Assembly: GCA_948875265.1 (NCBI GenBank)
Contig: CAQRYF010000026.1
Span: 1-21,745, forward strand
Source of the DNA: an uncultured Clostridia bacterium
Lineage (GTDB): Bacteria; Bacillota; Clostridia; TANB77; CAG-508
Length of the DNA: 21,745 nt
Reading direction: 5' to 3'
Made by a program: the position numbers and the translations under genes. This document shows positions 1-6,089 of this stretch, piece after piece; position 1 is the first letter of the stretch, and each line of letters begins with the position of its first letter. Under the pieces are notes generated by a model. It saw only the letters and a list, made by a program, of their open reading frames with translations, made no database searches and was not told the origin of the DNA.

Positions 1-69
1 TTTTAAAAGTTCTCAAAACAGCTAAAAATCAAGTTATATAACATGTTGAATAAAAAATAAAAACGGCTT

Positions 70-96
70 AAAATCGATTTTAAGAAGTCGATTTTT
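70..96 (+). terminator. Hairpin with T-tail at left edge
   Basis: AAAATCGA (70-77) pairs with TCGATTTT (88-95) around a 10-nt loop and is followed by T residues. It overlaps a perfect 18-bp palindrome at 67-84. It probably terminates a gene lying left of the window. The stem is AT-rich, so strength is uncertain. Confidence 0.45.
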
Positions 97-170
97 ATTA
101 AATATTTGAATATTTCATTAAATTTAAAATTTTTATATTCTTCGACAAATTGCAACAAACAAAAGTAACA

Positions 171-184
171 TAATATGCTATAAT
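171..184 (+). promoter_or_regulatory. Extended -10 promoter for the first small gene
   Basis: A perfect TATAAT (179-184) is preceded by TG plus one base (176-178), an extended -10 element. No good -35 sits 17 bases upstream, as is usual for extended -10 promoters. It lies 24 bases before the start codon of the 58-aa gene and just before its ribosome binding site. Confidence 0.5.
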
Positions 185-207
185 AACATAAAAGGAGATG
201 ATGTAAT

Positions 208-384
208 ATGAAAGAAGCATATATAAAATCTCTACAAATGATAATATTATTAAATATAAAAGATGAAAGAGAATATGTAAAAGTAGTAAAAGATTATTTA
301 ATATTAAATGTAGAAAGTTTAAAATACATATCACGAACTAAGAAATTCAAGAAAATAATAGAACTAGCTGAGGAAGTCGTATAA
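208..384 (+). CDS. Small hypothetical protein, 58 aa
   Basis: The frame opens at ATG 208 behind a good ribosome binding site (AAAGGAG, 191-197) and an extended -10 promoter. It encodes 58 residues beginning MKEAYIKSLQMIILLN, with many Lys, Glu and Ile residues and no signal peptide or clear membrane segment. Its 3' end is built into an intrinsic terminator. It resembles in style the short helical proteins found beside XRE regulators in clostridial mobile regions, but I cannot assign a function. The promoter, SD and terminator together make it a real transcription unit. Confidence 0.6.
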   Translation: MKEAYIKSLQMIILLNIKDEREYVKVVKDYLILNVESLKYISRTKKFKKIIELAEEVV

Positions 385-398
385 GACTTTCTCTTTTT
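370..398 (+). terminator. Intrinsic terminator overlapping a stop codon
   Basis: GAGGAAGTC (370-378) pairs with GACTTTCTC (385-393) with one G-U pair; the loop is GTATAA and five T residues follow (394-398). The stop codon of the preceding gene (382-384) lies in the loop. Confidence 0.65.
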
Positions 399-413
399 GT
401 ACATATTAAACAT

Positions 414-590
414 ATGATAAATTATTATAAGAAGAGTAAAAGAGCTTTTAAAAAATATATAAAGAAAAATCCGAATTGCTCAAGAGAGGAATGGGACAAA
501 TATGCACATGAGAATAATTTATTTAGTGCATTTACTTTAGAATGTCATGAAAATGTGAAAAATTTCGAAGAATTGAAAAGAAAAAAATAG
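414..590 (+). CDS. Small hypothetical protein, 58 aa
   Basis: The ATG at 414 opens a 58-codon frame starting MINYYKKSKRAFKKYIKK and containing a CSREEWDKYAHENNLFSA segment that looks like genuine protein sequence (amphipathic, with Trp and Cys). It is basic and soluble, with no membrane segment. No convincing ribosome binding site precedes the ATG, so the start is uncertain. It sits between a terminator and the small XRE gene. Short proteins of this type occur in clostridial mobile regions; the function is unknown. Confidence 0.5.
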   Translation: MINYYKKSKRAFKKYIKKNPNCSREEWDKYAHENNLFSAFTLECHENVKNFEELKRKK

Positions 591-613
591 TTTCATATAC
601 GAAAATTGCATTT

Positions 614-646
614 TTCCACCATAGTGAACAAGAAGTATGGTATATA
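614..646 (+). promoter_or_regulatory. Operator-like repeat copy 1 and extended -10 of the XRE gene
   Basis: TTCCACCATAGTGAACAAG (614-632) recurs with one mismatch at 937-955. It lies 8 bases before an extended -10 (TGG plus TATATA, 638-646), that is, in the promoter of the XRE gene. The placement suits an autorepressor site. Confidence 0.4.
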
Positions 647-679
647 AGATTTTGGACATACTAAAAAAAGGTGGAAAGT

Positions 680-881
680 ATGAGAATAGAGATATTAGTA
701 AAAGAGATAAGAATAAAAGAGCGGATATACTTTACGAGAATTATCAAGAATGACAGGAATATCCACTTCTCATTTAAGTTATATAGAAAATAATGAAAAA
801 GAGCCGTCATTGTCGATGGCTGTAAGAATAGCACATGCTTTAAATAGAAAAGTAGAAGAATTATATAGAGTAATACAATAG
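680..881 (+). CDS. Small XRE-family HTH regulator, requires +1 shift at CGG 722
   Basis: The start ATG 680 follows AGGTGG. Fourteen codons (MRIEILVKEIRIKE) are read to GAG 719-721. The next in-frame codon is CGG (722-724), after which the frame runs into unrelated sequence. Skipping C722 restores a complete HTH_3 domain: GYTLRELSRMTGIS, then SHLSYIENNEKEPSLS, VRIAHAL and VEELYRVIQ, stopping at 879-881. The total is 66 aa, normal for a minimal Cro/C1-like repressor; the recognition helix is in the TGISTSHLSYIE part. It is probably a dimeric DNA-binding autorepressor acting on the two repeats at 614-632 and 937-955. Taken alone it would be called a pseudogene, but the break matches four others in the window exactly. 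HTH identity is sure; expression of the full protein depends on recoding or on a sequence error. Confidence 0.7.
722..725 (+). other. Candidate CGG +1 recoding site (XRE gene)
   Basis: In-frame GAG CGG A. Removing C722 gives GAG GGA (Glu-Gly) and restores the HTH frame. The P-site tRNA cannot re-pair well after slipping (GAG to AGC). Confidence 0.55.
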
Positions 882-907
882 TACAATTTTTGTACTATTT
901 ATTTTTT
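877..907 (+). terminator. Intrinsic terminator of the XRE gene
   Basis: AATAGTACAA (877-886) and TTGTACTATT (890-899) form a perfect 10-bp stem with a 3-nt loop, followed by a T-rich tract to 907. The XRE stop codon lies in the left arm. Confidence 0.65.
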
Positions 908-967
908 CGTAAAATAAAATGCCACTTTCGTAAAATTTCCACCATAGTGGACAAGATTTCCTATATT
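905..967 (+). promoter_or_regulatory. Operator-like repeat copy 2 and promoter-like region
   Basis: TTTCGTAAAAT occurs twice, 21 bases apart (905-915 and 926-936). TTCCACCATAGTGGACAAG (937-955) then repeats the site at 614-632; its CCAC-N4-GTGG core is an inverted repeat. A TATATT (962-967) follows six bases later. The layout mirrors the XRE promoter, so the same repressor may control the genes that follow. Confidence 0.4.
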
Positions 968-1092
968 CTCAATTCAGAAGCTTCAAAAAACAATATACCC
1001 GCTCTGTCATTTTACATGTCGAAAATTGTAAAATAATGTTGAGCGGAAAAATGAATACGTATTCACAAATGAGAAAAGGAGAAGAGGATTGT

Positions 1093-1230
1093 ATGAAAAA
1101 TGTAGTATTAGATGAAGTAAAAAAAGATTTGAATTGGAAGGAAAGAATTATTATCAATATTTTTGAAGATTTATTTTATTATGCTTATAGGAAAGGAATG
1201 ATAGATTGTTTCAATTATTATAATAAATAG
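1093..1230 (+). CDS. Small hypothetical protein, 45 aa
   Basis: I chose ATG 1093 because AAAGGAGAAGAGG lies directly before it; the frame is open upstream to 1036 but without such a site. The 45-aa product starts MKNVVLDEVKKDLNWKE and ends CFNYYNK. It is short, charged and helical with aromatic residues at the end, and has no signal peptide. Similar short proteins appear in clostridial phage-like regions; no function is known to me. It lies downstream of the second operator-like repeat, so it may be under the small XRE repressor. Confidence 0.55.
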   Translation: MKNVVLDEVKKDLNWKERIIINIFEDLFYYAYRKGMIDCFNYYNK

Positions 1231-1265
1231 TATGTTATTTTGAACTTAATAGCGATACAGATAGA

Positions 1266-1487
1266 ATGGAGACATATTATAGAGGTGAGGCAGAACCTAT
1301 GCCATATAATACAAATGGAACATTAAAAGTAAGAGAGTTTAGAGGTTCTAGTAAAAGTAATATTTTGTGGACTACTAAGAGATGTATGCAAAGTTGGAAT
1401 AGTCAAAGATATATCTATGGAGGTCCAATACCAGTGGGATTTGCATTCAAAAGACCATATGAAGGAGGTCATCGGTAATCAAAGTCA
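1266..1487 (+). CDS. 5' part of split M15-like peptidase / peptidoglycan-binding gene
   Basis: This is the N-terminal third of a cell-wall hydrolase whose remainder lies at 6249-6670. From ATG 1266 it reads METYYRGEAEPMPYNTNG through WTTKRCMQSWN and VGFAFKRPYEGGH (69 aa). Next come CGG at 1473-1475 and an immediate TAA. Dropping C1473 continues the frame as Gly-Asn-Gln-Ser up to the CA core of attL (1486-1487). Joined to 6249 it becomes GGHGNQSQHYAGVAFD, the natural continuation, which carries the first zinc-ligand motif. This half alone has none of the metal ligands and should be inactive. The start is slightly ambiguous: ATG 1300 has the better ribosome binding site (AGAGGTGAGG), but residues before it also look like coding sequence. 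Confidence 0.75.
1473..1476 (+). other. Candidate CGG +1 recoding site (M15 gene, first)
   Basis: In-frame CAT CGG T, immediately followed in the zero frame by TAA. Removing C1473 gives His-Gly-Asn-Gln-Ser and continues the family sequence. It lies 13 bases from the attL core. Confidence 0.55.
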
Positions 1488-1510
1488 TGACTGAACATAT
1501 ACAGTTGAAC
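1486..1510 (+). other. attL: left junction of the serine-integrase element
   Basis: The host gene continues to CA 1486-1487. The element arm 1488-1510 follows and ends ACAGTTGAAC. Its 23 bases match 18 of 23 positions of the reverse complement of the right arm (6224-6246). Joining 1487 to 6249 restores the peptidase frame, which fixes the boundary. Confidence 0.8.
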
Positions 1511-1624
1511 CTATAAAAATTTGTAATAGAAGATAGATAGAATTTGTGTTTTTAGATATAAAATTTAGTGAATGAAGTGCTAGAAATAGTGCTTTTATTT
1601 TTTGTAAATTTTTGATATAAATAC

Positions 1625-1653
1625 TTGCACAATAAACAAATGTTTGATACAAT
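1625..1653 (+). promoter_or_regulatory. Promoter of the antirepressor gene
   Basis: TTGCAC (1625-1630), a 17-base spacer and TACAAT (1648-1653) form a good vegetative promoter. The small inverted repeat AAACA-AA-TGTTT inside the spacer could be a repressor site. Confidence 0.6.
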
Positions 1654-1690
1654 GTAGCAAATGAAAAATCAATGTAGGAGATGGTTTTAT

Positions 1691-2575
1691 ATGGCTGATA
1701 ATAATAAATTAGAAACAATATCAAATCTTTTTGAAGGAAAAGAAATAAGAAGTGTTTGGAATGCTGATGAAGAAGAATATTATTTTAGTGTAGTTGATGT
1801 CATTAGTGCATTAACTGATAGTAAAATTCCTAAAAGATATTGGACCGATTTAAAAAGAAATTTAATTAAAGAAGGTAGTCAGTTGTACGAAAATATCGTA
1901 CAACTGAAAATGAAATCTCAAAAAGATGGAAAAAATTATTTAACAGATACATTAGATACAAAAGGAATTTTTAGATTAATAGAATCTGTACCAAGTTCAA
2001 AAGCAGAACCTTTCAAATTGTGGCTTGCTCAAATGGGAAAAGAAAGAATAGATGAAATTTTTGATCCAGAAATTGCCATAAATAGAGCTATAGATTATTA
2101 TAGAGGTAGAGGATATTCAGACCAATGGATAGAAACTAGGCTAAAAGGAATTTTAGATAGAAAAAAACTAACTGATGTATGGAAAGAAAATGGTATTAAG
2201 CAAAATTATGAATATGCGATATTAACAAATGAAATATATCAAAGTTGGTCTGGGATGAAAGCCAGTGAATACAAGGAATATAAAAATATAAGAAAAGAAT
2301 CATTAAGAGATAATATGACTGATATTGAAGTTGCTTTAACAGATTTAGGAGAAATAGCGACAAGAGAACTAGCAAAAGAACATAAACCATATGGCTTAAA
2401 AGAAAACAGGAAAATTGCTAAAATGGGTGGACATGCTGCTAAAGTAGCAAGAGATGATATAGAAAAAAATTTGGGTAAATCGGTTATTAGCAAAACAAAC
2501 GCATTAGATTATAAGTATTTAGATTCTGATAAAATGGAGAAAAAGAAACTATTAAAAGAAGAAAAGAAAAAGTAG
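1691..2575 (+). CDS. Bro-N / DinD-like phage antirepressor
   Basis: I chose ATG 1691 (MADNNKLETISNLFEG), preceded by TAGGAGATGG; an in-frame ATG at 1661 lacks such a site. The product is 294 aa. Residues about 10-115 form a Bro-N domain (FEGKEIRSVWN, then YYFSVVDVISALTDSK, YWTDLKRNL and LWLAQMGKERIDEI). The C-terminal half is the DinD/antirepressor-type region, with WSGMKASEYKEYKNI, ELAKEHKPYGLKENRK and MGGHAAKVARDDIEKNLG. Family members inactivate phage repressors or respond to DNA damage. Here it probably lifts repression of element genes, but that is inference. It is transcribed alone: its own promoter at 1625-1653 and a terminator at 2635-2666. An internal perfect 10-bp inverted repeat (1880-1906) is unusual. 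It has no frame break. Confidence 0.8.
   Translation: MADNNKLETISNLFEGKEIRSVWNADEEEYYFSVVDVISALTDSKIPKRYWTDLKRNLIKEGSQLYENIVQLKMKSQKDGKNYLTDTLDTKGIFRLIESVPSSKAEPFKLWLAQMGKERIDEIFDPEIAINRAIDYYRGRGYSDQWIETRLKGILDRKKLTDVWKENGIKQNYEYAILTNEIYQSWSGMKASEYKEYKNIRKESLRDNMTDIEVALTDLGEIATRELAKEHKPYGLKENRKIAKMGGHAAKVARDDIEKNLGKSVISKTNALDYKYLDSDKMEKKKLLKEEKKK
1880..1906. repeat. Perfect 10-bp inverted repeat inside the antirepressor gene
   Basis: CAGTTGTACG (1880-1889), a 7-base spacer and CGTACAACTG (1897-1906). It is more GC-rich and symmetrical than the surroundings. It could be an mRNA hairpin or an intragenic operator. Confidence 0.6.
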
Positions 2576-2634
2576 AAGATTTTCTTGAGTTCAGAAAAAC
2601 GATCAAAATAACTAAAAATTCCTGAACTTAATTT

Positions 2635-2666
2635 GAAAGTGTTTGGAAGAGCACTTTCTTTTTTTT
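2635..2666 (+). terminator. Intrinsic terminator after the antirepressor
   Basis: GAAAGTG (2635-2641) pairs with CACTTTC (2652-2658) and is followed by eight T residues (2659-2666). Confidence 0.75.
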
Positions 2667-2753
2667 ATATTTTATGATAGAATAATTGAAATTAATTAAA
2701 AATTTAATGAAAAGTAAATATACTAATAATATAAGAAAGCTGAGGAAAATTAT

Positions 2754-3560
2754 ATGAGATTGGCAATACTTAGTGACATACATGGTAACATTTTTGCATT
2801 AAAAGAATGCATCAAAAATATTGATAAAATGAATGTTGATAGAATTATATGGTGTGGTGATTATATTACTGATATACCTAAATCACATGAAGTTATTGAA
2901 TTTATAAAAAATACAATGAAAAAATATGAAAGCTACATAATAAGAGGAAATAGAGAAAATTATATTATAGAATATAATAATTCAGATAACAAAGATTGGA
3001 CTATGGAAAACAGAAAAGGAGCGCTATTATGCTCTTATAACGAATTAAGTAAAGAAGATATGAAATTTATTTCAAATCTTCCAGAAAGTTATATAATTGA
3101 TATTCCTAATATTCCAAAGATATTTATAAGCCATAAAAGAAATTATAATGACGGCAATGATTGTATGTATAAAATTTTTGGACATTCGCATAAACAATAT
3201 ATTTTTGAAAGAGGAAGTATAAAATATATCAATCCAGGTTCAGTAGGCTTAGCAACTGGAGGAAAGCCAGGAATAGAGTTTGCAGTCTTAGAAATAAATC
3301 AAAATTATCATAAAATTGAGAATTATAATCTTGAATATGATATTAATAAGCCAATAGAATTAATAAAGAAAAGTATGTTAGATAAAACAGCAATAAAATG
3401 GGGAGATGCATTAATAAAATTAATGCAGACAGGTATTGATTATCCTGATTTATATATAAAGGAGACGCAAAAAATAGCAAAAGAACATGGAGTAGATGAT
3501 GATTTAGATAAGATTCCGATAGAAGTATGGAATGAAGCTAGAAGGAGTCTTAATATTTAG
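2754..3560 (+). CDS. Calcineurin-like metallophosphoesterase, YfcE/MJ0936 type
   Basis: The 268-aa protein starts at ATG 2754 after GAGG. It carries the ordered metal-binding motifs of the family: SDIHGN (Asp8, His10), CGD (Asp36), RGNREN (Asn near residue 66), ISHKRN and GHSHKQY, then an NPGSVG segment, all within about the first 170 residues. This points to a two-metal phosphodiesterase or phosphatase; the substrate cannot be told. The extra C-terminal roughly 90 residues (TGIDYPDLYIKETQKIAKEHG and so on) are helical and shared with stand-alone bacterial homologs. As cargo of a small integrative element it could act in nucleotide-signal or nucleic-acid end processing, or in host defence, but nothing in the sequence decides. 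It is cytosolic, with no signal peptide and no frame break. Confidence 0.85.
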   Translation: MRLAILSDIHGNIFALKECIKNIDKMNVDRIIWCGDYITDIPKSHEVIEFIKNTMKKYESYIIRGNRENYIIEYNNSDNKDWTMENRKGALLCSYNELSKEDMKFISNLPESYIIDIPNIPKIFISHKRNYNDGNDCMYKIFGHSHKQYIFERGSIKYINPGSVGLATGGKPGIEFAVLEINQNYHKIENYNLEYDINKPIELIKKSMLDKTAIKWGDALIKLMQTGIDYPDLYIKETQKIAKEHGVDDDLDKIPIEVWNEARRSLNI

Positions 3561-3570
3561 AAACTTTAAT

Positions 3571-3598
3571 ATAGGAATAACAAAATTAATCCTATATA
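3571..3598 (+). terminator. Weak hairpin after the metallophosphoesterase
   Basis: ATATAGGA and TCCTATAT form an 8-bp inverted repeat about 12 bases after the stop codon. There is no T-tract, so termination is doubtful. Confidence 0.3.
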
Positions 3599-3618
3599 TA
3601 GATTATAATGTTCTTTAT

Positions 3619-4052
3619 AAAATAAAGTCAAGGTTAAAATGAATGTGCTGTCGCACAACCTTGACTTAATTTTAAAAGCACATTCATTTTCCAGTAAGAG
3701 GATTTAAGGATCAGTATATTTGATTAAGTAGACATAAGTACTATTGAAACAGAAAATACCTCATTAGAAATGAGGGCAGGAAAGCATGCTTAATGCAACG
3801 CACATACAAATAGACGGACAAGCCTTCTAGGGTTAATAAAGAAACAAAAAAATTATGCAAATATAATGCAGAAATTCACTCGGTGAACTGGCTAAAAAGC
3901 CATCATTCTCCGTTTAAAATTTAAAATAGCGAACTCAAATTTCAGAAAAGTACACTTAGTGAACTTGGAAAAGTCATACTAGTTCACTTGGTGTACTAAT
4001 CAATTAAAAATAATCAAAATTAGAATTTTAGAAAAAAGGGAAATAAAACGGA
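3619..4052 (+). ncRNA. Candidate structured non-coding RNA with interleaved stems
   Basis: The 640-base gap between 3560 and 4201 has no good reading frame but dense pairing. Arm A (3619-3635) pairs with A' (3657-3673), 17 bp with one mismatch. Arm B (3636-3649) pairs perfectly over 14 bp with B' (3677-3690). The order A-B-A'-B' is a pseudoknot or a two-state switch. A small GTGC-TGTC-GCAC hairpin (3645-3656) sits inside A. Downstream hairpins: CCTCAT/ATGAGG near 3759-3775, TTCAC-TCG-GTGAA near 3875-3887, TGGCT-AAAA-AGCCA near 3889-3902, and a 17-bp stem at about 3949-3997 that includes two adjacent G-U pairs, a sign of RNA-level structure. A TATAAT at 3604-3609 could start it. I do not recognise the family; large phage-linked RNAs such as ROOL or GOLLD are candidates to compare. 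Confidence 0.5.
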
Positions 4053-4053
4053 A

Positions 4054-4082
4054 TTGATATTATAAAAACACCATAATATAAT
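4054..4082 (+). promoter_or_regulatory. Strong vegetative promoter
   Basis: TTGATA (4054-4059), a 17-base spacer and TATAAT (4077-4082). A transcript would start near 4089, directly at the hairpin of the next terminator. Confidence 0.7.
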
Positions 4083-4091
4083 GATAGCATG

Positions 4092-4141
4092 AAAAAAGAG
4101 CAAAGAGATTAGAGAAAATCTAGTTTCTTTGTTCTTTTTTT
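4092..4141 (+). terminator. Intrinsic terminator / attenuator
   Basis: The left arm AAAAAAGAGCAAAGA pairs with TCTTTGTTCTTTTTT (one G-U position), with an inner AGATT/AATCT stem, and ends in seven or more T residues. It lies just after the promoter at 4054-4082. It may therefore attenuate the 69-aa gene and integrase, end the upstream RNA, or release a short RNA of about 50 nt. Confidence 0.7.
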
Positions 4142-4150
4142 GTAATTCGC

Positions 4151-4177
4151 TAGTAATGTAAAACATATACATTACTA
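4151..4177. repeat. Perfect 10-bp inverted repeat before the 69-aa gene
   Basis: TAGTAATGTA (4151-4160), spacer AAACATA and TACATTACTA (4168-4177). It lies 24 bases before the start codon at 4201. It could be an operator, or a leader hairpin controlling the gene and the integrase. Confidence 0.6.
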
Positions 4178-4200
4178 AAGAAAAAAAGGCTGTGGTGTGT

Positions 4201-4410
4201 ATGAAAACTCAAAAATTTGATTTTGAAAATAACGAGATAGTTCAAATATATATTAACAAAACAGAACAAGAAAATTCAAAGATTATAGAAGAAATTAGTA
4301 ATATAAAAAGTCAGTATGCCAATATATCAATTTTTATTAATGGAGAAAATGATACTGTTAAAACAATCAAAGAAATATTAAATTACGAAAAAAGTAAAAA
4401 TATGAAATAA
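4201..4410 (+). CDS. Small hypothetical protein upstream of the integrase, 69 aa
   Basis: I chose ATG 4201 (MKTQKFDFENNEIVQIYINK); two GTG codons in the same frame at 4192 and 4195 are possible starts, and the ribosome binding site (GTGGTG) is weak. The 69-aa product is acidic to neutral and looks like an alternating strand-helix fold, ending KTIKEILNYEKSKNMK. It has no signal peptide or membrane segment. It lies 84 bases before the integrase, behind the promoter-terminator module and a perfect inverted repeat, so the two are probably co-expressed. Small proteins beside serine integrases can be recombination directionality factors; that is only a positional guess here. Confidence 0.65.
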   Translation: MKTQKFDFENNEIVQIYINKTEQENSKIIEEISNIKSQYANISIFINGENDTVKTIKEILNYEKSKNMK

Positions 4411-4463
4411 AAGGATTGCATTTGTCATAAAAAGAAGATAATATAAACTTGTCTAAAAACACA

Positions 4464-4497
4464 AATATATTTATCTTCGGAAAGGATAAATATATTG
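4464..4497 (+). promoter_or_regulatory. Hairpin enclosing the integrase ribosome binding site
   Basis: AATATATTTATC (4464-4475) and GATAAATATATT (4485-4496) form a perfect 12-bp stem with a 9-base loop TTCGGAAAG. The SD-like AAAGG (4481-4485) is in the loop, and the TTG start (4495-4497) begins at the base of the stem. This could restrict initiation, or be an operator. Confidence 0.6.
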
Positions 4498-6079
4498 AAA
4501 GTTGTATGTTACTGTAGGTTAAGTAAAGATGATAACAAAAGTAGATATAGTAGTATAAATAGCCAGATGGAACTTGCAAAAGAATATGCAGATTCTAAAG
4601 GCTGGGATATATCTAAATATTATATTGATGATAATGTATCTCGGATATATTTCAAATGATGAAAGACCAGAATTTAGCCAAATGCTACAAGACATTGATG
4701 ATGGAAAAATAGATATTATTTTAGCAAAAGACCTATCAAGAATTGGTCGTAAAGGTAGCAGAACACTTACATTTATTGATGAGTTAAAAGAGAAAAATGT
4801 AAATCTAATACTAACGAAAGATACTTTTGGAGAATTTAATTTATTAGAAGGAGATGATGATTTACTAGGTCTTTCAACATGGTTTAATGAAAGATATGTA
4901 AAAGAAGTATCCAAAAAGGTTAAAATTGGAATGCACAAGCAATTAGAAAAAGGAATATTGTTACAAGGAACAAAATTTGGCTATTTAAAAACAGCTAAAA
5001 AAGGAGAATTAATAGTTGATGAAAGTGTGAGAGATACTATAACAACAATATTTGATTTATATGAGCAAGGACTAGGAATGAGAAAGATTTGTCAAAAACT
5101 AAATTTTGAATATGATTTTTTAACACCATCACAGGTTATAGAAAGAGAGTTAAGTAAAAAAGGAAAAAGTTATAAAAAGCCAGTCAAGAAATTATGGGAC
5201 ATTTATATGATAAAAAGAATCTTAAAAGATGAAATTTACATAGGTATAGCAATTACACATAAAACTGAAAGAAAAGATATTCATAAGCAAGGCAAGAAAA
5301 TAGAAAGAGAAAATCAATACATATTTGAAAATCATCATGAAGCAATTATCTCAAAAGAGCAATTTCAAAGAGTTCAAGAGATGATGAAAAAGAGAGTAAA
5401 AAATTCTAGTATGTATACAAAGAAGAAAAGAGATTATATATTTGGTGGATTTTTAAGATGTGGAGAATGTGGTGGCAGTGTTACAGGAGTTGCAAGAGTT
5501 CGTAGTAATAGAGAAGGATATATTCCTAAAAAATTATATGAGTGCGTAAGTTATAGAAAATACGGAAAGTCAAGATGTGTATGTCATAATGTGAGAGAAG
5601 ACATATTGCTTGCTAATTTTAAGAATTTTTTGATACTGCTAAGAGATAATTATATAACTGAAATAAACAATCTAAAGTTGGAAGAATATAAATCAAGTAA
5701 AAAGAAAAATCTTGAAGAACAAAAATTAAATTTAAAAACATTAGAAGCGGAATATAAGGTTTTAATAAGTCAAAGAATTAAAGAGATAGCTTCTAGTACA
5801 GAAGATAAAAGAAAATTTATAGAAAATACATATAAGAGTTTAGAAGAAGATAAATATAAAGAGATAGAAAAATTAAAAAAGAAATTGCAAGAATTACAAA
5901 ACGAAGATTTAGAAATAAAGCAAGAAAAATTAAAACAAACAATAGATTATTTTAATCAGATTATAGAAAAAGATGTACCAGATAAAGCAATACTAAATAT
6001 GCTAATAGATAAAATCTATATTTATCATGATAAATCAGCAAAATTTGAATTAAAAATAGATATAGAAAAGTTGATATAA
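4495..6079 (+). CDS. Large serine recombinase (integrase), requires +1 shift at CGG 4642
   Basis: Translation starts at TTG 4495. Residues 1-49 (KVVCYCRLSKDDNKS to YIDDNVS) contain the catalytic serine (Ser10 of YCRLSKDD). CGG at 4642-4644 then breaks the frame, with TGA at 4657. Dropping C4642 continues as GYISNDERPEFSQML and runs to 6079, for 527 aa in total, the normal length for TndX/TnpX-like integrases. Domains: resolvase catalytic domain to about 150 (LAKDLSRIGRKG), recombinase domain about 180-300, zinc ribbon from about 322 (CGECGG, later YECVSYRKYGKSRC), a long C-terminal coiled coil about 370-470, then a short beta-rich tail. Split, the large fragment lacks the nucleophile and is inactive. 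It would integrate and excise this element at the CA core. The TTG start, hairpin-bound SD and CGG suggest tight limitation. Confidence 0.85.
4642..4645 (+). other. Candidate CGG +1 recoding site (integrase)
   Basis: In-frame TCT CGG A. Removing C4642 gives Ser-Gly-Tyr, the VSGY motif expected in serine recombinases (compare the common DGxSG). Without recoding the product stops after 54 codons. Confidence 0.6.
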
Positions 6080-6089
6080 AGAAAGATAA

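Noticed and set aside
98..334. Long - strand frames opposite real genes (for example at 98-334, 4519-4938, 20160-20579 and 20947-21369)
   Set aside because: They are antisense shadows of genes on the + strand, lack ribosome binding sites and have biased composition.
141..1023. TTCGACA (142-148 region) and TGTCGAA (1017-1023) as Spo0A boxes
   Set aside because: Seven-base matches at about this number are expected by chance in a window of this size and composition, and neither sits in a clear sporulation promoter.
3560..4200. CRISPR array or group I/II intron in the repeat-rich gap
   Set aside because: There are no regular direct repeats with spacers, no intron core motifs that I can recognise, and no reverse transcriptase or homing endonuclease nearby.
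1041..4480. CGG at 1043, 3815, 3880 and 4478 as recoding sites
   Set aside because: They lie in non-coding sequence or upstream of the chosen start codons, so no frame can be judged.
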